DNA of 64,000 bases from positions 24,757,342 to 24,821,341 of the forward strand of contig NC_135549.1 in assembly GCF_964340395.1 (NCBI RefSeq), read 5' to 3'. Both the position numbers and the translations under genes were made by a program. The notes beneath the pieces are model-generated. The model worked only from the letters and a program-made list of their open reading frames with translations, was not told where the DNA came from and did no database searches. Source of the DNA: Glandiceps talaboti (lineage: Eukaryota > Hemichordata > Enteropneusta > Spengelidae). This document shows, in pieces, positions 34,030-50,945 of this stretch; the first letter of the stretch is position 1; each line of letters begins with the position of its first letter.

Positions 34030-34201
34030 GATGACGATTGTAGCTCCAGCACGTAATGTGTCACGTGTGTTAGTACGTCAGAGTTTTATTGTTCGAAAGT
34101 CTATATAATGCGATGTTCAGTGTGGCTACTTGTGTTCTTCACAGTGCAGTGATTTCATTCCTGTTTTTCGTTCGAAAGTGTTAAGGTTGGTAAAGTATTG
34201 T
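34030..34201 (+). promoter_or_regulatory. Duplicated TATA promoter and 5' exon module, copy 2
   Basis: Nearly identical to 23466-23634, with TATATAAT at 34102-34109 and the same leader ending at GGTTG|GTAAAG. Here an acceptor TTACATTCCAG at 34420-34430 precedes an ATG at 34441, so a spliced 5' UTR is plausible. Confidence 0.55.
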
Positions 34202-34440
34202 TTCTTGAAAGTCCTTTTTTTTAAATGTCGTTTTTGTTTGTTTAGTTCTTCTCTTATGTTTTTAAAATATATTTCACTTTTTCTTGTATTGCCAAAAACC
34301 AATTTGTATTGAAAAATCTTTCCTTCCCACTTTTCAAATTGGAAACGTTATCGTGTTTTTTTTTCATTCAGGCTTGCTTAAACACAAAGGTAATTAAATT
34401 TACCAAGTTGTTTACATTTTTACATTCCAGTTGTAACACT

Positions 34441-34980
34441 ATGGATAGAGTTAATGGTCCTTTCGACACATTCCGCAAGTGGTATAGTGCAGCCGTATAC
34501 TACGTTCGTAATAAAGTAACGTTTACTCAATAGCATCTCAAAGCTTTTCCATCGGAACTTAGTGCTCTTACGTTTGGCAGCATTAATTACTTCGCATACC
34601 AGTTTAGAGTGTATGTTGAAGACGACGACAGACGATTAGAAGAAGTACTTTTTGACAAAGTGAAAGAAAAGTTTAATATCTGTCTTTCAGGCAAGAAAAC
34701 GTGGAGTGAAGCTTCAATCAGTTATTACACCCGAAAGTCTTGGTCTTGCTGGTGCTATAGATAGTTCTCTTTGTCAACAGTGTTCCGCTTGTTGTGTAAA
34801 CGCAAGACCGTATTTAAGTGTCCTTTTCGTACCTTGCCAAATCGTCGCGTCACTGAGATCAGTAAGGTCGTATCTGCCTATACAAGTGCATTGCAGATAC
34901 GACCTTACTGCACTGATGCGACGAAATGCTTTACAGTTAAGAGGTGCGTTTGAAATTGTTAGGTGTAGACAAATTTGTAT
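34441..34980 (+). pseudogene. Unknown gene downstream of promoter copy 2, nonsense-mutated
   Basis: From ATG 34441 the frame reads MDRVNGPFDTFRKWYSAAVY and meets TAG at 34531. It stays open in frame afterwards (LKAFPSELSALTFGSINYF, then VEDDDRRLEEVLFDKVKEKF) to about 34690. A CTTTCAG acceptor-like site then switches to a frame containing VKLQSVITPESLGLAGAID and several Cys pairs (CQQCSACC), ending at 34981. The order promoter, 5' exon, acceptor, ATG supports a real gene that has lost coding capacity. An 18-bp perfect hairpin lies inside it (34860-34910). No domain recognised. Confidence 0.4.
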
Positions 34981-35335
34981 TTAAAAAATCTGAAAATTGA
35001 ATTTGTATGAATATTTTTTTTTTCTGAAAAATTCAGCATTGGTATGATTCGTATTTGGATGGGAAGAAGTTGATAATGTGAGAATTGTGTAAATGGAAGG
35101 TTTATATTAATATCTAAAGCTAAACACAGACGATAATACTGAGCGTTCTGTGTCTTTGAACAAGATAAGAAATGTATGATTGTGGGGAACGAATTTTGCT
35201 TGCAATTCACAAGATCTGTGTATCCAAGGTAGAGGTCGACAAGAGAAACTTGTAGTTGCAGATGCCAGCTATAGAAAAGAAGATTTATTTGCAGTTTATG
35301 GAGAGTTTCACAAAACCAAACATGAAAAGATCGTA

Positions 35336-35417
35336 CGTAGTCGGCAGGATTCGAACCTGCGCGGGTAGAACCCAATAGATTTCAAGTCTATCGCCTTAAC
35401 CACTCGCCCACGACTAC
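35336..35417 (-). tRNA. tRNA-Ser (UGA)
   Basis: The 82-nt gene folds with a 7-bp acceptor stem (GTAGTCG with CGACTAC). It has a D arm with an A-box-like TGGGCGAGTGG, anticodon loop CTTGAAA (anticodon UGA), a long variable arm typical of Ser, a T arm with B box GGTTCGAATCC, and a G discriminator. A TTTT Pol III terminator follows 7 bases downstream on the minus strand. No intron. Confidence 0.95.
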
Positions 35418-36030
35418 TCATCTATGATATACGTTGGATTTTATAAGTATGATATTGAATGTGTTTATGGCAACGTCTTGATGATCTACAAACGTGATTA
35501 TCTCATGGACTAGGCCTTTCCAAAAGTTGACATGGTGGCGCTCTACCTCCTGTCTGGCATAGGTAACTTGGTTAATCATAGAGCACTGCTGCTTTCCTCG
35601 ATGTCTGAACAATATGAACAAAAACATGCCTGACTTATATTACACACACTTCTACAGAATACCAAGGGACAAAGTTCTTAAGGTGTTAAGTCCATACTTG
35701 ATAATAAAAAACAGACCCTTTCTGTATCTCCATGCTTTGCGAAATGAAAGGGATTAGTAACCTCGAGCCCATATTGAAGTATGTATCTTTGAACTATTAC
35801 TACAATACTGTGAGAGAAGAAGAGACAAGAGAGACAAGCAGTTACTACGAGAGGATTGGTCCTTCCAAGCATTGAGGAAGCAATGGAATGGTGATAGGGA
35901 GACTGTTGTGGATACATTGAGGGAGCTGGTAGGCATCACTATATCGTTGGCGACGTTCTTGCCACCAACCACGATATAGGAAAACTATGCTATTTACTCG
36001 CCACGTTCTTATTTTTTTACCTAAATCGTC
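35418..36030. other. Spacer; no firm gene
   Basis: A plus-strand stretch near 35650-35880 reads as possibly coding in pieces (LEPILKYVSLNYYYN), but has no start, splice signals or domain. The last 90 bp repeat the regulatory-like block of 33680-34029. Confidence 0.35.
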
Positions 36031-36038
36031 TATATAAA
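36031..36038 (+). promoter_or_regulatory. TATA box
   Basis: TATATAAA lies 79 bp before the ATG of a small membrane ORF (36110). It is preceded by a partial copy of the CGTGACGT-type block. Confidence 0.5.
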
Positions 36039-36109
36039 GGGAAAAGTATGAAAACGTTGACCATACCCGTCAGGAACTTTCCTAAGTTATACATCGTTTA
36101 ACGATAGTA

Positions 36110-36262
36110 ATGGCTTCTTCTGAAACAATTCATACTGACTTTGGAGATATAAAAGACATTGCGATGAGACTAATAAGATTACTATTAATATTATTAACAT
36201 TTATTATAATAATTGTTCTTATTATATCCATTTTAATTTTTATTATTGTTATTTCGTGTTGA
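36110..36262 (+). CDS. Small tail-anchored membrane protein ORF, 50 aa
   Basis: ATG at 36110 in a fair context (GATAGTAATGG) opens MASSETIHTDFGDIKDIAM, then RLIRLL, then about 28 almost purely Ile/Leu/Val/Phe residues and a final SC before TGA at 36260-36262. The layout is a short acidic head, a basic hinge and a C-terminal membrane segment, as in tail-anchored or small viral-type membrane proteins. It lies 72 bp beyond the TATA box. It could also be exon 1 of a gene whose next exon is 36426-36791. No homologue recognised. Confidence 0.4.
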   Translation: MASSETIHTDFGDIKDIAMRLIRLLLILLTFIIIIVLIISILIFIIVISC

Positions 36263-36425
36263 AGTTCGCACGTTCAAACACACCTTTTATCAAATGTCAC
36301 GTTGATACTGATACGAGTTATGGTGAGACATGTCTTTGTTTTTCGTTGCACAAGAGACAGAAAGAGACGTTTACATGACTGTATTGGAAGATAATACAGT
36401 TTGTTTTGTTTTGTTCTCCTTATAG

Positions 36426-36791
36426 GATGCATTAGAAGTACATGCACCAGACGATTTCGATCTACAGGCAAAGAAAACTATTGGATTGATGCAAGGCGAT
36501 AAGAAACAACTTGTATCGTCCGAAACCGAACGAATGGAACCAAACGGTCATCGAAATAATCAATATATGGCGGAAATTGAAGCCGGGGAAATTAGAGAGG
36601 GCGAGGATAAATATAACTATTCTTCACGTGCACGTTTACCAAGCTCACACAACAATGAATCAAGAGATCTAGAGACAGACAATGATTCGTTACGAAAATT
36701 AAAAACTTTATATCGATTCCTGAGAAACAGATTGCATGAATACAAGCATATATCGTACGTTCGCTTGTTGCCAAGAGACATCGACTACTGA
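36426..36791 (+). CDS. Unknown charged protein, possible 3' exon
   Basis: A good acceptor (TTCTCCTTATAG) precedes an open frame that begins DALEVHAPDDFDLQAKK and continues through a Glu/Arg/Asn-rich region. It ends SLRKLKTLYRFLRNRL and RLLPRDIDY at a stop at 36791. The C-terminal part is basic and could form an amphipathic helix. An AATAAA lies shortly after (about 36798). No family recognised. The matching upstream exon is uncertain; the TATA box at 36031 is the nearest promoter. Confidence 0.35.
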   Translation, partial: DALEVHAPDDFDLQAKKTIGLMQGDKKQLVSSETERMEPNGHRNNQYMAEIEAGEIREGEDKYNYSSRARLPSSHNNESRDLETDNDSLRKLKTLYRFLRNRLHEYKHISYVRLLPRDIDY

Positions 36792-36847
36792 CTAAACAAT
36801 AAACGCGTCTTGTGGCACTATATTAGAAGTGAGTGGAGTATTTAGTA

Positions 36848-37050
36848 ATTTCTCTGTATTCCTTGTTTTGTCTTTTTTGTGCCATTCGTGTAATATTCTT
36901 TTGTTTTTCACTTTCTCTGTATTCCTTATTTTGTCTTTTTTGTGCCATTCCTGTAACATTCTTTTGTTTTTTCTCTTTCTCTGTATGCCTTGTTTTATCT
37001 TTTTTAGTTTTTTTGCATGAGAATCCCTTTGCTTTTCACTTTCTCTGCAT
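36848..37050. repeat. 63-bp minisatellite, about three units
   Basis: Units begin TTTCTCTGTATTCCTTGTTT and repeat after 63-64 bp, the third being truncated and diverged. The Phe/Ser/Leu-rich frames over it are repeat artefacts. Confidence 0.7.
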
Positions 37051-37733
37051 TCCTCTGTATAGTAAAAGATCCTGTACCTACAGTAGTTAATACCTCACTG
37101 GATGTGTCCTGATGCACTGCAATTGTTATATTATATACCAATGCTGCACAATTCATTTCTATATGACCTGCATATGTTGCATAACCAGGTTCATACCTAC
37201 TCACTATATTGTTCTTTGGTGACTGTGTCCCATGTCTGATATTCACCAATAACTGTATCACTATAAGTATCCCAGTGTTCAGTGATAAAGGTTACAGTAG
37301 CTAATCTTACATGTATATGATTATCTTGTGTATCATATAGCCCAAGACTTATAGCCCGAAATAAACAATTACCATCTCCTCTAACGTTTGTTAGAGATTG
37401 CTCTACAATGACATCATTAGTTATTTCTGTTTTCTTTCCAGGTTCATCAAAGGCACGGGGATTGTTTAGCCATTCTTCTGAGATGCCTACTGTAGTACAA
37501 CAGTCACCAATCTCATGCTTTGCGATTTTAGGAGTTAAAACATGATCATGTTCTCCTTTTGAACACTTTCTTTTTATTTTCTTACAGTAGTTTCACCAAT
37601 CCCTTGGCTTGTCCAGAGTCAGTACATCAAAGATGGATTTTAGGCGTTCATGTTTTGGAATACCTTCATTACCAACACAGTTGATGATCTTGTCCAACTC
37701 ACCAACAATCAGATGATATGGTTTCCAGTCATC
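37040..37733 (-). pseudogene. OTU-type cysteine protease domain, broken
   Basis: After a GTTTACAG acceptor at about 37734 the frame reads DWKPYHLIVGELDKIINCVG, then KHERLKSIFDVLTLDKPRDW to a TGA near 37600. It stays open in the same frame: EEWLNNPRAFDEPGKK, then VRGDGNCLFRAISLGLYD, the D-G-N-C catalytic motif of OTU proteases, followed by HVRLATVTFI. A TAG and frame change near 37206 precede YEPGYATYAGHIEM and LVYNITIAVHQ, the later OTU strands. An upstream piece at 38045-38150 (SDWIHGDSASFILAQITELV, with donor AATG|GTAAAT) may be its previous exon. OTU domains occur in host deubiquitinases and in some transposons. Confidence 0.6.
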
Positions 37734-38160
37734 TGTAAACAATCAAAACAGAGGATTCAAATACTTGTTGAACTCATAAGACTTGACTTCTATTTTCTGC
37801 AGAATAGAAATGTTTTAATGCAAACAGTAATACTTCAAGTTGTACATAAAAAGAAAAGAACGCATTGGATGAATTTACTATGTTCTTAGTTCATAAACAA
37901 CCTAGAATTATATAATTTATTTGTGAAAGTCTAAGACAACATCAATAAGTTTAACATAAGCTTACATGAAAGGGATACTAGTTAATATTCTAGTGTTTAC
38001 ACACACACACAGACTCACAGATATATTGTACATTTATTTACCATTAGCAGCTAAATTGGTGACCAGCTCAGTAATTTGAGCAAGTATGAACGATGCACTG
38101 TCTCCATGAATCCAATCACTTTGTAATCGAGTCAAAGTAAACCAAAAAATGTGGTATGGT

Positions 38161-39717
38161 CAAATTTATTTTCATTGGCTAGTTATAATTATATCACACT
38201 AAATATGATCAACTTTACATAAATTTGTGCTATTTAGTACTCCTAATTTTCTAGTTACAGACAAAAATACATGGCGATGAAAGTGAAATTATGACGATAG
38301 GATTCATCTCCTCAGTCTCACTTTGCTGATTGTCAGAATCGACATTAAAATGCACAATCATTCTGTGCAGCATGTAAAAATTTGAACCAATACTGTAAAA
38401 ACAATTATAAGTTGACAATATTTACAAGAAAATGAAAAAAATGAAGTCTGCATATGGATTTGTAAACTCTCCACAACATTACAACAGTGATATATGCTAG
38501 TGTACTGTTCTAATTTCAACTTACTGTAGTCTGTATCGTGTGACAAGTATCCAGGCCTAACCTCACACAAGTAGCGAAATTATTAAATATCAACAAAAAA
38601 AATTCTATTTTGTACTTAAACATAACACACCACTTCTTTCTGATCATTTTATTGTGAAAAAAGTCAATATTGATCACTTTAACCAACTTTCAGGCCACTT
38701 AGAACTTGTTGTATGTGACGGTCGCTGCGATCTGGTACATGAACGATGGCATCCTATTCGCACTCAAACTCGACTAGCGTGTCGTTCCAAACTGACGGTT
38801 CACCAGTAAAACTAAAATCGTTAGTGCAGAGGACTCGCTCATTAAAATCACTAAAAATACATGATTTGGTAGAAAAAACACCAAATTTTAACATGAAGTT
38901 ATCTTTTATTGACCTTTTAAATGTGAACAAAAAGATGTTTTATTCATAAAAATCAGACTTTTCAAAGCAGAGATATTGTCTTGTCAATGTCAGGGTTTAG
39001 GCTGTGAACACACAGTGGCAGAAATCTTTTCAGTGTGTCTGACTTGCTTACGCGGCGGCGGCACCGTCACTTTGATGACATGTCGGCTTACCCCATGTCG
39101 GCTTACCCCCCCCCCCCCAAACAACAACAACAACAACACCACACTTGTTTGTGTTATAAAGAATTCAAATATAATAAAGAGATCATTAATATTTTTCAAT
39201 ATTTGATTAGTAAGTTTTGACACTACAGTGTGCTGGACGTGTTATTTTATCCTACCCCTTCTGTTCACCATGTGGAGTAATATTCATTCATACGTAATGA
39301 ATACGGTAATGCACAAACCGTAAATGAACAAAGCAGATATGGGTAATTTTGATTGTTTGATTTTGCAGCCACCGATTCGAGAGATACACCAAGGGGCATG
39401 GATATCATAAATTGAAGTCAAGAAATTTTTGAATACATTCAGAGCTATTTAACTATCATTTAGACATGTTAGTCCGAGCCAAGGAAATTTTCTTAAAGGT
39501 GAGTTGTCCCCTGTGTGTGGTGGGTTGACCTCTCTATGTCGTGGGTTGTCCCCTGTATTTGGTGGCCTGTCTCTATTTTGTGTTTCTGTGTGCTGGACAC
39601 GTGATTGTTGAATGTCTCTGTAGTGTTTACAGTGTTCATTTCCTTTTCTATGTTAGCTTCTGTACTGTTTACATATGTCTGCAGGACTATTGGAGATTAG
39701 TTCTTAATGTCATTTTG
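38161..39717. other. No firm gene
   Basis: A plus-strand frame at 38746-38949 starts MASYSHSNSTSVSFQTDG and could be a first exon, but lacks support. A C-homopolymer is at 39107-39118 and CAA triplets follow. Near 39500-39560 a ~32-bp unit containing GTTGTCCCCTGT is duplicated. Confidence 0.4.
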
Positions 39718-40039
39718 TTATGTATTTGTGAATGTGCATGACTGGTAGTAGTTACTGTCTGCTGTATTTGTAGGTTGTTCATAGTCAACATTGTCAGAAT
39801 CTTGGCTTATGCCATCATGAGTAACATCTGGATCTTCATTTGATTTTCCAATCATTGTCTTATTCAATGCGGTTGCCAATACTTCAACTTCTAGAAGAAG
39901 GAGTGGAGTACAAGTTAGACAACCAATTCCTTGTACATAAATATTAAAACAGACTTGATGATAAGAATGCCCACATGGAAGAAGCACTGACTCTGCTTTT
40001 GAGGATGCTTTTGGTTGCTGACAGTTCATAAAGTCACAC
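39718..40039 (-). CDS. RING-like terminal exon
   Basis: After a GTCTTTCAG acceptor the exon reads CDFMNCQQPKASSKAESVLL, then PCGHSYHQVCFNIY and GIGCLTC. This gives C-x-H-x3-H-x2-C plus C-x2-C, the second half of a RING or RING-like finger. An acidic, Asn/Thr-rich tail leads to a stop at 39718. The first cysteines (CDFMNC) may form the first half of the site. The OTU-like broken gene lies 2 kb further along the same strand, but a direct link is not shown. Zinc binding and ubiquitin-ligase activity are inferred only from the pattern. Confidence 0.5.
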
Positions 40040-40183
40040 CTGAAAGACGGTTTGAGAAATAAATGTAATTACCATAAGTTAAAATGTAAAGACAAATGGA
40101 ACATTGCACTAAATGTATGTGCAGATTCAAAGTTAATGTTCAGAACTAAGCCAGTTGGATTATATTGTAACACATGTTAATGT

Positions 40184-40184
40184 A

Positions 40185-40216
<32 letters not shown>

Positions 40217-40226
40217 CATACATACA

Positions 40227-40258
<32 letters not shown>

Positions 40259-40330
40259 CATACATATACATACATACATACATACATACATGCATGCATG
40301 CATGCATGCATGCATGCATGCATGCATGCA

Positions 40331-40362
<32 letters not shown>

Positions 40363-40366
40363 CATT
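40184..40366. repeat. (CATA)n with (GCAT)n core
   Basis: CATA units flank about 13 GCAT units (40290-40330). Met/Cys/Val- and His/Thr/Tyr-rich frames on both strands are artefacts. Confidence 0.95.
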
Positions 40367-47018
<6,652 letters not shown>

Positions 47019-47054
47019 ATGGCCGCTGTTTGCCTAAAATCTTCTTTGATACAG
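47019..47054 (+). CDS. Possible first coding exon
   Basis: ATG in a good context (AACAACATGG) opens MAAVCLKSSLIQ and stops at a strong-looking donor ATACAG|GTAACC. The short basic, hydrophobic start would suit a mitochondrial or signal leader. No downstream exon is identified, so this is a weak call. Confidence 0.2.
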
Positions 47055-48460
47055 GTAACCAGGTAAGGAGATTTTCAAGTACAGGATATTTATTGCTTCA
47101 ATTGCTTCAGACCCAAGCATAGCCATGTCCATAAAGCAGGCTGATTCCGGAAACAGTATGCGGCGGTACAGCGCGCGGCTCCTTTCGTCACATTATATTT
47201 GATTAGCTGTCATTGTTAATCACACACCCATTTATCAAACTTTTCATGTGTTATTATAAATTATGTCTTGTGAATTGTAAAACACTGAACAATAAGTAAA
47301 CCCCCACTGCCCATTAATTTGATTAGAATCCTGATTATTCAGCTGTACACTGTATGCAAACATACATAACATTTTTCTTTTGGCATGCTTAACAAGTAAC
47401 GATTATATTAACTGTCAGATAGCAATGTTTCAAGTCATTGATTTAAAACAAACCAATAAACTCAATCACAGCATGTGTCCATACAATAATAGGTGACATT
47501 TCCCAAGTAAATATCGAGTTATAAAAGGAAAAAAAAATACTTTAACACTGCTAGTATTAAAAGGTAAAAGTAAAATAAAAAAAGGAAAATGTGCAAGGTA
47601 AAATGTCACCCGTTTTGAAAAGCTCCATATATACAAAAAATAAACTTAAATCACTGTTTTTATAGTTGAAAAGATTAATACCACCATGTTGCACCAATAT
47701 TAGGATACTAATTAATAAACACCCAGTATTATGCTTTTTGTGACACATTATCCAATGCATCAAATTGGGGAGACAGAGCTCTCATTCATGACGTCGACCA
47801 TGCAGCATTCACTGTTATTATATAAATCAATGGTGTTACATTACGTTTACGTGTCACAGTAGAGAATTAATTGACCATTATATGACATTCTCACCCAATT
47901 ACCACGTATTGAACAATCAAGGTAACTAACAACCTGTATAATTAATGAACATGATAATATTACATTGACAACGTAACGATTTCCATCCATTCCATAGGCA
48001 CGTGCCTATCGTGTATAAGTGCTTTCAGGTGACACACGGGCTTTGCAGTTCTTACCGGCGGCTGGCTTTTGAAGTATTCTGTAATGATGCCGACAAAGGT
48101 GATTGAACAGTTTGGACTATATGTATATTTTATGACTGGCTTAAAAGATATCCACAAGCTACAATTATTTATATAGACTGACTACCCTAGTTGTATTCAA
48201 AGCGTGTGTGCTATTTAATTCACGGATACATTTGTTGTGTGTAATTCAGGTTTTTTAGGTTTGTAAGCGTACATTTGCTGTGTTAGCCCCCTATAATATT
48301 CAACTATGATGTGATACTTTAAATATCATAGCAACGTCGTTTATTGAAAGCTATATAAAATAAGGAGCATATGAGAGTGGTGGGTAAAATATTAATAAAT
48401 ACTGGTTCTCATCCATCAATTCATCAGTTTATCCATCGGTCTGCCCGACCGTCCCTCTGT
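47055..48460. other. No gene recognised
   Basis: AT-rich intergenic sequence; nothing protein-like or repetitive seen. Confidence 0.45.
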
Positions 48461-48625
48461 CATACATACATACATACATACATACATACATACATACATA
48501 CATACATACATTTTGTACATACATACATGCATACATGCATACATACGTGCATACATACATACATACATACATACATACATACATACATACATACATACAT
48601 ACATACATACATGCATGCACACACA
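48461..48625. repeat. (CATA)n microsatellite
   Basis: Long CATA array interrupted near 48510 and 48545. All long frames on both strands here are artefacts. Confidence 0.95.
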
Positions 48626-48919
48626 TGCATATAGACCAGAAATACACTCGTCCCTCCTGATTGAAACAAAATCGTACCGAAACAAATATGTTTGAAACAT
48701 TTATTTTCTTTTTGCAGGGAAGTAAAGGCTCCTCCATTAAACTCCTCTCTCTATTTTCTATTTTAGACTAAATACGTACAATTACAAATCCAAACGAACA
48801 CATTTGTTTTGGACCTGTTAGAATGCTATGTTCCAAAGAAGTAAAACTCCTTTTGATGGGTAATCCGTCCGAGAACCAAATAATACAAGATGTCTACTGG
48901 ACCAATCAGATTCCACCAC

Positions 48920-48925
48920 TTTATT
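48920..48925 (-). promoter_or_regulatory. Poly(A) signal for the NXPE gene
   Basis: AATAAA on the minus strand, about 255 bp past the stop codon of the terminal exon. Confidence 0.45.
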
Positions 48926-49178
48926 CTGACAATACAGACAAGATACAATAGCTGCAAGGAAACTCTAAAGTGTGCACCCTTGAACAAGAAGGATTAAAAT
49001 GTTTCCGGTGAAGCTACTCTAGGAACTTTTGAGTCCCAAGACCGAAAAAGGAAGGAAACAGCGGGTGATGTGCTTAAGTTTAGCTGTCTTTTACTGATAA
49101 TGAATGAAAGTTACATGCAATATGGAGGCTCTCGTGCCTCTTACCAACAGGACGTATTAAGTTCTGGACATTATTCCA

Positions 49179-49918
49179 TTAAGATGATGATTTGTTCACC
49201 ATGTCTGGACAAATGTACGATAACATGAGATATAGTTCTTGCGTAATTACCATCGGAGGCATGTGGACCTGGTTAGTGGTGATATGGGATGATACAAGAT
49301 CCCAGATATCCATGAATCTGACGCCAATGCCACCAAAGACCCGACGTATCATTCTATCCATGTCATGAAATCTGTAGTTAGAGCTATGCACTTTCTGTAC
49401 TAAGTCTTCATTCTCTCGAGGATGTGCTAATTTAATGATGACAATTGAGTTAGGGCACCGGTTGAATAATCTGAGAATGGCATATTTTGCTCCAAAGAGT
49501 CTATCTAAATAAGCTCTTGTTGACCAGGAACCAAAATGGAAACAAAAATTTAAAACAACCACGGGGGTAACAGCAGTGCAATTTCTTATTCTATCTATGT
49601 AATCACCTTCAAATAACAAACCCTCAACATACTGAATAGGAGAACCACCCCTGATAAGAATGTATTTCTTGTGTAATAAGTGAAGTGGCAAGACATTAAG
49701 AGCTTTCATTTGTTTTTCAATTTGAACAAGGGTTGAATCTCCGTACATGTGTATTTCTTTTCCCAAAAGGCACTTTTCCATGTCTTCTTTCTGCCATTGT
49801 TGACTTCGACACATTAAAGGTACGAACGTCAGGTTATCCTTCCAATAACCACTGGACAGTGTAACTGGTAGATCAGGTCCACATGTCGGAAGCGCTAGCT
49901 CAGCTCTCATTTTGACGT
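49179..49918 (-). CDS. NXPE-family protein, terminal PC-esterase exon
   Basis: After a CAACACAG acceptor the 740-nt exon encodes the C-terminal domain of an NXPE (neurexophilin and PC-esterase) protein. Landmarks are ALPTCGPDLPVTLSSGYWKD, then CLLGKEIHMYGDSTLVQIEK with the GDS nucleophile block, then VVVLNFCFHFGSW, IVIIKLAHPRENED, FMDIWDL and the His-containing TNQVHMPP before LMLSYICPDM. A DxxH pair is not obvious here (NQVH); I cannot say if that is normal for the family. NXPE proteins are secreted or membrane-anchored glycoproteins of poorly known activity. The exon begins with two bases that fit the candidate 32-nt exon at 56594-56625. The ATG-like start upstream (49952) is intronic in this model. 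Confidence 0.8.
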
Positions 49919-50560
49919 CTGTGTTGAAATACCAAAGGAACAAGATCAACAAGTATTTAATAAAGTTATTGAGTATTGTCGAGTAAAGAATTCGTCTTGT
50001 GTTGCATTTTTCCGAGACTATTTTCCGATTTTTGGCCTAATTCGTACTTCTCGAGTTCATCTCACCGAAAGGGAAGAAAATTGTTCGCTCAGTGGTGGCG
50101 AAGTCTGTGTAGACCCCATAGATACTATTTTTGTCGGCTTGAGATCTAGATTCAAGTGACAGTTTCTAGCTATATAGGAACTACTCAAAGAAATACAATC
50201 TGTAGAATTTTTCTGACGTTACTTGCATTAGTCTGCTGTAAGTATGTGCCTTCAAATATTATAATCCGTCATTTTTGAAAATACTTACCCACCATTTTGA
50301 AAATACGGATCCGCCATTTTTAGTATAAATGATACATTAGAAACAATCGCTATGCGTACCTTTAATGTTGATTGTAATTGGATTTCCAATATCAGATTTT
50401 CCATTGTGTCTGTGCAATGAAATTCCAAGAAATTAAACGTGATTAAATTGCTTACTTATTGTAAGTTTAATAGCCTGGCTGATTTTATCCTTCCCCCTCT
50501 GTTTGTGTAATTGGTGCATTAAAAAAATAAAGTTGTGTACATAAAAATACCTATCATAAA
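49919..50560 (-). other. NXPE intron sequence downstream of the Copia insertion
   Basis: Non-coding sequence between the Copia target duplication and the terminal exon acceptor; nothing else seen. Confidence 0.6.
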
Positions 50561-50565
50561 GTGAT
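50561..50565. repeat. Copia target-site duplication, left
   Basis: GTGAT, matching 55214-55218. Confidence 0.9.
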
Positions 50566-50799
50566 TGTTGGGTTGTTGGGATTACTCATGATGGAGGAGA
50601 TATTAATGGATGAATAAAAGTGAACACACCACTGTATGTATGCTTGTACAACACTACTGGAGAAGACAATACATCCAGGTGTACTTTATTTCAAAGTGAT
50701 CCCCTGAGGGCACTATAACAGTATATTTGCATATTAGGTATAATGAATAATTCACAACTATGCAAATGAGGTCAGTCACAGTGAATGTATATTCTAACA
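50566..50799 (-). repeat. Copia 3' LTR (element is on the minus strand)
   Basis: 234 bp, TGTTGGGTTG at one end and TTCTAACA at the other on the plus strand. It reads identical to 54980-55213. Confidence 0.95.
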
Positions 50800-50808
50800 C
50801 CCCCTCTT
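50800..50808 (-). promoter_or_regulatory. Copia polypurine tract
   Basis: AAGAGGGGG on the minus strand directly abuts the 3' LTR, as required for plus-strand priming. Confidence 0.8.
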
Positions 50809-50945
50809 GATCTCATTTTCCTGTATCTTATGCATTTGTCATTACACAACTTAAATACAAGATATATGCATCAAATCATAATTACATTGTTTCCATCTCG
50901 AAAAATCTCTTATTTTCTTGTGATGTTAAATATACAAGATGTCAA

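Noticed and set aside
37595-37605. Selenocysteine or read-through at the TGA in the OTU-like frame
   Set aside because: A TAG and a frame change follow later in the same gene, so general decay or base-call error explains it better.
23907-37733. Helitron carrying OB-fold and OTU genes
   Set aside because: Helitrons can carry both, but no Rep or helicase motifs, no TC...CTRR ends and no linkage between the two genes were seen.
49919-49952. Start codon ATG at 49952 for the PC-esterase frame
   Set aside because: It lies before a good acceptor (CAACACAG) and the peptide before the acceptor is not NXPE-like, so the exon should start at 49918.
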